Source: Peptococcaceae bacterium (lineage in GTDB: Bacteria > Bacillota > Peptococcia > DRI-13 > UBA5745). From it: a stretch of DNA of 23,192 bases. Within the stretch, counting starts at the first letter, position 1, and each line of letters opens with the position of its first letter. Below, piece after piece: positions 14,840-21,169 of this stretch. The notes under the pieces are model-generated. The model ran no database searches, was not told the DNA's origin, and worked only from the letters and a program-made list of their open reading frames with translations. The DNA is taken from assembly GCA_031264885.1 (NCBI GenBank), contig JAISDM010000234.1, positions 1 to 23,192 of the forward strand. Reading direction: 5' to 3'. Both the position numbers and the translations under genes were made by a program.

Positions 14840-14968
14840 CGGGCGGCAGAATGCCGCCCCTACGATACCGTGAACACCGCGTCGTAGGGGCGGCATGGGG
14901 CCGACAAACGGCATGACCGCCCGTTTGCAGTGAACACCGTGTCTGTAGGGGCGGCATCCTGCCGCCCG
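14840..14968. repeat. GC-rich palindromic repeat, compound copy R2
   Basis: Starts CGGGCGGCAGAATGCCGCCC and ends GGGGCGGCATCCTGCCGCCC plus G, like R1 and R3, but contains two right arms: GTGAACACCG followed by GTAGGGGCGGCAT occurs at about 14870-14895 and again at about 14930-14957. It fills most of the gap between the two convergent genes (kinase stop at 14819, GalT/HIT-like stop at 14988), and no other feature is seen there. Confidence 0.85.
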
Positions 14969-14987
14969 GAATGGCGGCCTGATTTTA

Positions 14988-15758
14988 TTAGAAATACAGG
15001 GATGTGAAACCGTCCAGTATCTCCTGTAGATTGTCGGGAATTTGAGGGATCAGGTAGCCCATAAAAATAGGGGTGGTGACGTATCGGGGGATGATTTTGC
15101 AATAGATGACGCCGTCTATGTGATAAAAGAAAAAATTATAGCTGTTGCAGGACTTATCGCGGAACGCGTTTAAAAGAAAGTGGACGGTTTTTTGAATCAT
15201 GAGGGCCAGGGTATGGAGCGATCCGGCGGATCGGGCGATGAGGTTGAATTCGTAGAATCCCGCCAGCGGCAGGGTGGATACGTTAAGCTCCACTTGATTT
15301 TCGCGGTGGATGGGGACGCCCTGGAAGTGTGAGAGCCGAATGTATTGACGGCAATCCAATTTGTTGAGGCCGATGATCTGCATATGCGGATGCCGGATGG
15401 TCCCGCCGGAGAAAGGGCCATGGTTCTTCAGGAAGAGGACGGAGACGAAGCGGGGGTCTTTTTCCATAGCCAGCCATTGGTTGATGGCGATGTCCATGAC
15501 TTTAAACAGATGCTCCCGGGGATATTCGGATAATTCTCCGAGACAGTCGTCGGTTTCTATAAGCACCAGGGGTTCCGTATCGGCCAAAACCGGATATTTG
15601 TTTTTCAGCAGAAGGATGGGGCCGTCTTCCAGCAAAACATCGCGCAGACGCGCCCGGTCGCAGAAGGGGCAGGGATGATCCTCCGCCTGATTCAGGGTCA
15701 TGGGCTTGTGGCGGCTGACTTTGGATTGGAAATACAGATGCGTCGCTTGATGGTCCAT
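14988..15758 (-). CDS. GalT/HIT-superfamily protein (DUF4931-like)
   Basis: The 256-residue product carries CPFC at an N-terminal zinc-site position, LLLKNKYPVLADTEPL (compare NPYPAL-type motifs of galactose-1-phosphate uridylyltransferases), and HPHMQ after NHGPFSGGTIR, the H-x-H-x-Q active-site pattern of GalT/HIT enzymes. It probably acts on a nucleotide-linked substrate by a histidine-bound intermediate; the substrate is unknown. The open frame extends to 15851, but that part overlaps the 3' end of rnpB. I chose the ATG at 15758-15756 (MDHQATHLYF), which has AAAGGAG about eleven bases upstream and lies after the RNase P RNA terminator. Confidence 0.75.
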   Translation of the reverse strand: MDHQATHLYFQSKVSRHKPMTLNQAEDHPCPFCDRARLRDVLLEDGPILLLKNKYPVLADTEPLVLIETDDCLGELSEYPREHLFKVMDIAINQWLAMEKDPRFVSVLFLKNHGPFSGGTIRHPHMQIIGLNKLDCRQYIRLSHFQGVPIHRENQVELNVSTLPLAGFYEFNLIARSAGSLHTLALMIQKTVHFLLNAFRDKSCNSYNFFFYHIDGVIYCKIIPRYVTTPIFMGYLIPQIPDNLQEILDGFTSLYF

Positions 15759-15785
15759 CGCTTTACGCGCTCCTTTATATAGGAA

Positions 15786-15815
15786 AAAACAAATGGCAGG
15801 CTTGCGAAGAATGCC
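15786..15815 (-). terminator. Likely terminator at the 3' end of rnpB
   Basis: On the minus strand CAGGC and GCCTG pair around an 11-base loop and are followed by CCATTTGTTTTTTCC. The hairpin shares bases with the 3' strand of RNase P helix P1, so the two folds would compete. Confidence 0.55.
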
Positions 15816-16172
15816 TGTAAGCCGGGTTCTGTCCTCAATTAAGAGGGGCAATCATCTATCTGGGACACCGGTTGCCCGGCGCCTCAAGCGACCTAACCCG
15901 GGAGCGGGACGGGCCGCCCCATAGCTCCTCTATTCGGTCTTGCTCCAGGTGGGGTTTACCGAGCCAGCCGGTCACCCGGCTGCTGGTGAGCTCTTACCTC
16001 GCCATTCCACCCTTACTTCCGTGCCGGAAGCGGTATCTTTCTGTGGCACTTTCCTTAGAGTCGCCTCCACTGGGAATTACCCAGCACCCTGCCCTGCGGA
16101 GCCCGGACTTTCCTCAGATTCAGCCTTTCGGCCGTCGAACCTGTAATTGCCCGGCATTCTTTGCAAGCGATG
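15800..16172 (-). ncRNA. rnpB: RNase P RNA
   Basis: The catalytic RNA that matures tRNA 5' ends. On the minus strand the conserved GAGGAAAGTCCGGGCTCC block (16115-16098) near the 5' end and ACAGAACCCGGCTTA (15832-15818) near the 3' end form the universal P4 core. The terminal helix P1 is visible: GCTTGCAAAGAATGCC (from 16168) pairs with GGCATTCTTCGCAAGC (ending at 15800) with one mismatch. The pattern fits the ancestral type A usual in Clostridia rather than the Bacillus type B, though I judged this only from the ends and core. The exact 5' end is set by the promoter at 16182-16210. Confidence 0.95.
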
Positions 16173-16181
16173 CCGAGATTC

Positions 16182-16210
16182 ATTTTATCACGCTCAGCCG
16201 GATGGCGCAA
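16182..16210 (-). promoter_or_regulatory. Promoter of rnpB
   Basis: On the minus strand TTGCGC (16210-16205), a 17-base spacer and TAAAAT (16187-16182) place the transcription start within about ten bases of the 5' strand of P1. Confidence 0.65.
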
Positions 16211-16247
16211 CCGTTTAAAAGGAATAAGAAAAAGGAGTTGATTGCTC

Positions 16248-16745
16248 ATGGGGCATACTTTAGCTGTTTTGGTTGAGAACCGACCGGGTGTTTTGACGCG
16301 CATTTCCGGATTGATCAGCCGGCGGGCTTTTAATATTGAAAGCATCGCCGCGGGATATACGGAAGAACAGGACATGACCCGGATTACCATTGAGGTCAGG
16401 GACGAGGACGGACGGGAAATCGAGCAGTTGGTGCATCAATTGGCGAAATTGGTGGATGTGGTCAAGATCATCAATTATTCGAATACCGATTCCCTGGAGA
16501 GGGAACTGGTGATGATCAAGGTCAAGGCGAATCCTGAGAAACGGTCGGATATTGTGGACATCGTCAATGTATTCCGGGCGAACATTGTGGATGTGAACCG
16601 GGAGACCCTGATCATCGAACTGAGCGGAGCGCAGCAAAAAAACGACGCTTTATGCGAAGTGCTGAAGGATTATGGGATCATCGAAATTGTCCGGACCGGC
16701 AAGGTGCTTATTTCAAGGAGCCCGACGCCCGCGAAGGATCTATAA
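16248..16745 (+). CDS. ilvN: Acetolactate synthase small (regulatory) subunit
   Basis: The 165-residue product has an N-terminal ACT domain (HTLAVLVENRPGVLTRISGL at residues 3-22, then RRAFNIESIAAGYTE) and the C-terminal regulatory domain, at the usual family length. It activates the catalytic subunit and binds branched-chain amino acids as feedback inhibitors. The ATG at 16248 follows AAAGGAG by ten bases; an in-frame TTG at 16242 is closer and cannot be excluded. The large subunit gene is not adjacent: rnpB lies upstream on the other strand and a deacetylase gene 21 bases downstream. No convincing promoter was found in the short gap to rnpB. The name ilvH is equally valid. Confidence 0.95.
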   Translation: MGHTLAVLVENRPGVLTRISGLISRRAFNIESIAAGYTEEQDMTRITIEVRDEDGREIEQLVHQLAKLVDVVKIINYSNTDSLERELVMIKVKANPEKRSDIVDIVNVFRANIVDVNRETLIIELSGAQQKNDALCEVLKDYGIIEIVRTGKVLISRSPTPAKDL

Positions 16746-16766
16746 GTAGTATAAGGAGGTGTGACC

Positions 16767-17696
16767 GTGAACAGGAAATTCAGGAAATTTATATGGGCGG
16801 GCTGGCTGACGGCGGGCCTGGCGACTGCTATGATCTGGAGTATGCCGGCCATATCTCTGGGGCAGGGAACAGTGGAAACCGGGGAAACCGGGGATGTGGC
16901 GCAAGCCGGGGATTTGGTCGTCACCCGGCCTCTGACCAGGGAGGAGTTAGGCCCCTTCCCTGACGACCCTGCTATGGCTTTGGATTATCTGATATACAAA
17001 CGGTATTTCGAGCCTAAGAAGCATGAGAACAAAGTGGTTTATCTGACCATTGACGACGGGCCCAGTCACAAGACTGCGGAATATCTGGATATTTTGGAAT
17101 CCCGGGGCGTGAAGGCGACGTTCTTCCTCTTGGGCAAACAAGTGGCGCGGTATCCGGAGGCGACGCGCGCCATCCGGGACCGGGGGCATAAGCTTGCCAA
17201 TCACACGTATACCCATGTGTATAAGACGGTGTATCAGAGCGTGGATGTTTTTATGGAGGAGGTCGAGAGGACCCGCGCCGCCATTCTGGAAACCGCCGGG
17301 GTGGATGTCCGGCTGGTCCGCGCGCCGGGAGGCGTGTACGGCCATTTTGAGAAGTCGTATTACCGCCGGCTGGAGGCGGCCGGATATGTGAATCATGACT
17401 GGAATCTGGATTCCAAGGACAGCGTGATGAAAAAAGCGACGGCGGACAAAATCATGAGCCACATCCGGGCGGCCAACAAAGACAGGCAGGTGGCCGTGGT
17501 GCTGCTCCATGACTCCGGAAAAACGTCCTCTTTGGAGGCGCTGCCCCAAATTATCGATTACTATCTGGGGGAAGGGTATACCTTTGAGGTTTTGCCGGAG
17601 AATGAAACGGTGGCCGTTCATAATATTTTGCCGCTCAGGGAGATCAAAGCCGAGGTCGAAGCGGCGCTGCGGGCGCGGGACGCGGCGGGACAGTGA
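16767..17696 (+). CDS. Secreted polysaccharide deacetylase (NodB domain, PgdA-like)
   Basis: The 309-residue product begins with a basic, then hydrophobic signal sequence (MNRKFRKFIWAGWLTAGLAT). The NodB domain starts near residue 90: TIDDGPS with D96 and D97, HTYTH with H146 and H150 (metal triad D97-H146-H150), RAPGGVYG, YVNHDWNLDSKD and VVLLHDSG. This full set of five motifs predicts an active metal-dependent deacetylase, probably acting on N-acetylglucosamine of peptidoglycan. I prefer the GTG at 16767 over the GTG at 16761, because the AAGGAGG site at 16753-16759 directly abuts the earlier codon. It lies just downstream of ilvN and probably shares its transcript. Confidence 0.9.
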   Translation: MNRKFRKFIWAGWLTAGLATAMIWSMPAISLGQGTVETGETGDVAQAGDLVVTRPLTREELGPFPDDPAMALDYLIYKRYFEPKKHENKVVYLTIDDGPSHKTAEYLDILESRGVKATFFLLGKQVARYPEATRAIRDRGHKLANHTYTHVYKTVYQSVDVFMEEVERTRAAILETAGVDVRLVRAPGGVYGHFEKSYYRRLEAAGYVNHDWNLDSKDSVMKKATADKIMSHIRAANKDRQVAVVLLHDSGKTSSLEALPQIIDYYLGEGYTFEVLPENETVAVHNILPLREIKAEVEAALRARDAAGQ

Positions 17697-17812
17697 GGCG
17701 CGTCTGTCAAAGACGGGCGGCAAGATGCCGCCCCTACGGTACCGTGACGGCGCATATGTAGGGGCGGCATTCTGCCGCCCGGGAATTTTTCCTAAAGTTT
17801 GAATCGCAGTGA
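17697..17812. repeat. GC-rich palindromic repeat, copy R3
   Basis: The core at 17714-17781 begins CGGGCGGCAAGATGCCGCCC and ends GTAGGGGCGGCATTCTGCCG plus CCCG. The flanks match the reverse complement of the R1 flanks: GGCGCGTCTGTC on the left and GAATCGCAGT on the right. The element is therefore about 115-125 bases long and inverted relative to R1. It fills nearly the whole gap between the deacetylase stop and addB. Confidence 0.85.
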
Positions 17813-17821
17813 GGCGTATGT

Positions 17822-20800
17822 ATGAGTTTACGGATGGTCTATGGCCGCGCGGGTTTTGGCAAAACCCAATATTGTCTGGAGTCCATAAAGGAACGTACCC
17901 TGGCGCGGCCTCAAGGCACATTTATTCTGCTGACTCCCGAGCAGTCGACCTTTGACGCGGAGAAACGCGCGATGGAACACATGGGCAGGGGGAACGGGCT
18001 GGCGGTCAGCGTGTTTAGCTTCAGGCAGCTCTTCGCTTTTTTATTGGAAGAAACAGGCGACCGCAGCCTGCCGGTTTTGAGCGATCCGGAACAGAATTTA
18101 ATGGTGCGCGCCCTTTTGGAAAGAAAGAAAGACCGGCTTCAGGCGCTGGGAAAGGCATGCCAGAATCCGGGTTTTGTCCGGGAATTGACGCGTTTGATCA
18201 ATGAATTCAGAAGCTATCAGGTCAAGCCGGCCCATTTGAAAGCCGGGGAGAAGGGGGATCCTTTCAAGCCGCGCTTCCTGCGGAAATTAGAGGATATTTC
18301 CATGATCTATCAGGATTATGAGGAATGGATCGGCGAACAGTGGACGGACGCTTCCGGGGAGTTGGAGCAATTGGCCCGGATGATTCCTGATTCCCAATAT
18401 CTGAAGCAAGCCGCGGTATGGCTGGACGGGTTTCACGGCTTCACCCCGGCGGAATTCCAGGTGGTTCAGGCTATGCTGGCGAACGGAATGGAGATTTGCG
18501 TCGCCTTGACCATGGAAGGCGGTATGGAAAAAAGGTCCATGGGCGAGGAGGAGGTGTTCTTCCCTGTCTGGGAGACGGCGAGAGATCTGAACCATATGGC
18601 GGAGGAAAACGGCTGGGAATTGCTGGAGCCGGTCTATATCCGGAATCGTGAGACCGGCCGGTTTCATCAGGCGCCTGAATTGGAATTTCTGGAAGAGACC
18701 TGGGCCGCCGATGATCTCAGGGCGCGCTGGGAGCGGGAAGCCCGCGGCCTGGCCATCCGGAGCTGCGCCGATCCCCGGGCGGAGATCGAAGCCTGCGCCA
18801 GAGAGATATTGAGACTGGTCCGTGACCGGGGGCGCCGCTTCAAGGATATTCTGGTGCTGGCAAAGGATTATCAGGGATATGAGCTTTTCATCGAGACGAT
18901 CTTTGATCATCATGGGATCCCGTTTTTTGAGGATTGGGCGCGGCCGCTTCAATACCATCCTTTTTTGTTTCTGACCCGCGGGATTCTGGAGCTGCTGAGC
19001 GGAACCCGGCGGCAGGCGGATATTTTTGCCTGTATCAAGACAGGCTGGATGGGGGTGTCCCCCGGCGAGGCGGACAGGCTGGAGAATTATTGCCTGAGCC
19101 ACGGGATTGTGTTTGCGGATTGGAATAATGAGTGGCGGTTTGGGGATCCCGGCCTGGCCGCCCGGATGAACCGGCACAGGAGGAGGATCATCGAGCCGCT
19201 GACGCGGCTGAGGCAGGTGTTTGGCGGGAAAAACCGGCCGGCGGATTTTTCCGCCGGCTTGTGGCGTTATATCAAGGATACGGGGCTGGATCTGAAGTGT
19301 GAGCAGATGCGGTCCCGGGCGGCGGATCAGAACCGGCCGGAGGAGGCGGAGTTCCATATAGGGGTTTGGCGCGGCGTGGCGGATCTGCTGGATAAGATGG
19401 TCCGGGTCTTTGGGGACGGGCTGATGGAACCGGAGGTATACAGCCAGATTTTCCGGACGGGGCTGGATCAGCTGGAGGCGGCCCGGGTGCCCCAGAAGCT
19501 GGATCAAGTGCTCTTGGGGACCCTGGACCGGACGCGGGCGCCCCAGGTGGCCTGTGTGCTGCTGCTGGGGGTGAACGAGGGGGTGCTGCCGGCTAAGATT
19601 CGGGAGGAAGGGCTTCTGACCTCCCAGGAAAGGGCTTGGCTCGCGGAAAAAAAGATTCAATTGGCTCCAAATAGTGAAAAAAAAGTGCTTTCTGAATCCT
19701 TTTTGATCTATATCGCGCTGACGCGCGCCAGCCGAATGATTCGGATCAGTTATGCGCGAGCGGATATGGAGGGCAAGGCCATGGCGCCGTCGCCGCTGAT
19801 CGGCGATTTGCGGCGGGTTTTTCCGGGGGCCGCGTATGAGGAAGGGCCGGCGGCGGGAGCGGAATTGGTGTCGTCGCCTAAGGCGACCCTGGCGCAGCTG
19901 GCGAAAAATATTCTGGAGGACAGCCCCCTTTGGATCTATGTGTTTCAATGGTACCGGTCCCGGCCGGAGTACGCGCCGGGTTTGGAGAAGGTGCTGTCCG
20001 GGCTGTTTGCCGCGCCTTTGCCCGCCCGGCTGGATTCGGAGGCCCTTTATGACGGAAATACCCGTATCAGCGTGACTCAGGCGGAGCGTTACGCGGCCTG
20101 TCCCTTCGCGCATTTCGCCCAATACGGGCTGGCGCTTGCCGAAAGGAAGGAATACCGGCTGTCCCCGCCTGACCTGGGGCTGTTCTTTCATCAGGCGCTG
20201 GAGGCCATGTTTCTGGATTTAAAGGAGAACAGGCGGGAATGGAGATCCCTGGACCGGGAAGCGGTCGAGGCATGGGCGCGGGAAGCCGCCCAAAAACAGA
20301 TACCGCTGATTCAAAACGAGATTTTGCTGAGTACGGCGCGCTACCGCGCTTTGAGCCGTAAGCTGCAGCGGATTGTGGTCAGGGCGGCCGGCATGCTCTG
20401 GGAACAGGATCAGAGGAGCAGCTTTGAGCTGTGGGATGTGGAGGCTGTTTTTGGGGAGGGGAAGCCCCTGCCCGGGCTCAGGCTGGAGCTGGAAAACGGC
20501 CGGACCCTTTGGCTGGAAGGCAGGATGGACCGGATCGACGTGGCGGCGGATGAAGCGGGGGGGAAGACCTATGTCCGGATTATGGACTATAAATCCGGCA
20601 GGGCGTCCCTGGAGCCCTGGGAGATCTATTACGGGCTGAAGATCCAATTGCTGACGTATATGGCTGTGCTGCTCCGGAATGAAAGCCGCGCGCCGGGAGG
20701 GATCTTTTATTTCATGGTGAAGGATCCGATGATTTTGACCCAGGGGCCCGTATCTCAAATGGAGCTTCAGAAAGAGATCAAGCGTAAGCTGAGGCTGACA

Positions 20801-21169
20801 GGCTACCTGCTGAAGGATTCCGGCTTGGTACAAAAAATGGACGGGGAGATCTCCGGTGCCTCGGAATTCATCCCCGCGAGCCTGAATCAAAACGGGGAAT
20901 TTTCCAAACGAAACAAGGCGCTGCTGACGGAAGAGACATTTATGGGCTTATGTTCATACTGTGTGAATATGATCAAATCCCTCGCGAACCGCATGACGGA
21001 CGGGGATATTCCGGTGTCGCCCTGGCGTTTCAAACAGCAATCGGCCTGTCAGTATTGCGCTTACAAGAGTGTCTGCGGTTTCGATACGGAAGTGGACGGA
21101 TACGCTTACAGGGTGTTGAAACAGATGGATGTGGAGGATATCGCTCATGGCGCAGCCCCGATGGAATGA
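17822..21169 (+). CDS. addB: AddB subunit of the AddAB helicase-nuclease
   Basis: The 1115-residue product partners AddA in resecting double-strand breaks up to a Chi-type site for RecA loading. It starts with a Walker A-like GRAGFGKT at 8-15 and FILLTPEQSTFDAEKRAM, a hallmark of Firmicutes AddB. The C-terminal nuclease has GRMDRID followed by RIMDYKSG (aspartate and lysine of the active site). The iron-sulfur cluster ligands are C760 in AACPFAHFAQYGL and C1076-x2-C1079-x5-C1085, the same spacing known from Bacillus AddB. Length is close to the usual 1150-1170. GAGG lies eight bases before the ATG. The end overlaps addA by 23 bases. Confidence 0.96.
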   Translation: MSLRMVYGRAGFGKTQYCLESIKERTLARPQGTFILLTPEQSTFDAEKRAMEHMGRGNGLAVSVFSFRQLFAFLLEETGDRSLPVLSDPEQNLMVRALLERKKDRLQALGKACQNPGFVRELTRLINEFRSYQVKPAHLKAGEKGDPFKPRFLRKLEDISMIYQDYEEWIGEQWTDASGELEQLARMIPDSQYLKQAAVWLDGFHGFTPAEFQVVQAMLANGMEICVALTMEGGMEKRSMGEEEVFFPVWETARDLNHMAEENGWELLEPVYIRNRETGRFHQAPELEFLEETWAADDLRARWEREARGLAIRSCADPRAEIEACAREILRLVRDRGRRFKDILVLAKDYQGYELFIETIFDHHGIPFFEDWARPLQYHPFLFLTRGILELLSGTRRQADIFACIKTGWMGVSPGEADRLENYCLSHGIVFADWNNEWRFGDPGLAARMNRHRRRIIEPLTRLRQVFGGKNRPADFSAGLWRYIKDTGLDLKCEQMRSRAADQNRPEEAEFHIGVWRGVADLLDKMVRVFGDGLMEPEVYSQIFRTGLDQLEAARVPQKLDQVLLGTLDRTRAPQVACVLLLGVNEGVLPAKIREEGLLTSQERAWLAEKKIQLAPNSEKKVLSESFLIYIALTRASRMIRISYARADMEGKAMAPSPLIGDLRRVFPGAAYEEGPAAGAELVSSPKATLAQLAKNILEDSPLWIYVFQWYRSRPEYAPGLEKVLSGLFAAPLPARLDSEALYDGNTRISVTQAERYAACPFAHFAQYGLALAERKEYRLSPPDLGLFFHQALEAMFLDLKENRREWRSLDREAVEAWAREAAQKQIPLIQNEILLSTARYRALSRKLQRIVVRAAGMLWEQDQRSSFELWDVEAVFGEGKPLPGLRLELENGRTLWLEGRMDRIDVAADEAGGKTYVRIMDYKSGRASLEPWEIYYGLKIQLLTYMAVLLRNESRAPGGIFYFMVKDPMILTQGPVSQMELQKEIKRKLRLTGYLLKDSGLVQKMDGEISGASEFIPASLNQNGEFSKRNKALLTEETFMGLCSYCVNMIKSLANRMTDGDIPVSPWRFKQQSACQYCAYKSVCGFDTEVDGYAYRVLKQMDVEDIAHGAAPME

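Noticed and set aside
16242..16247. TTG start for the acetolactate synthase small subunit
   Set aside because: It adds only two residues and sits four bases from AAAGGAG; the ATG at 16248 gives the usual protein start.
10714..17781. R1-R3 palindromes as a CRISPR array or as terminators
   Set aside because: They are kilobases apart with no spacers or cas genes, and the hairpins lack a following T-run.
18287..20191. Long minus-strand open frame of 634 codons opposite addB
   Set aside because: Its product is rich in Pro, Arg, His and Gln with no domain pattern, as expected for the antisense of a GC-rich gene; addB on the other strand is clear.
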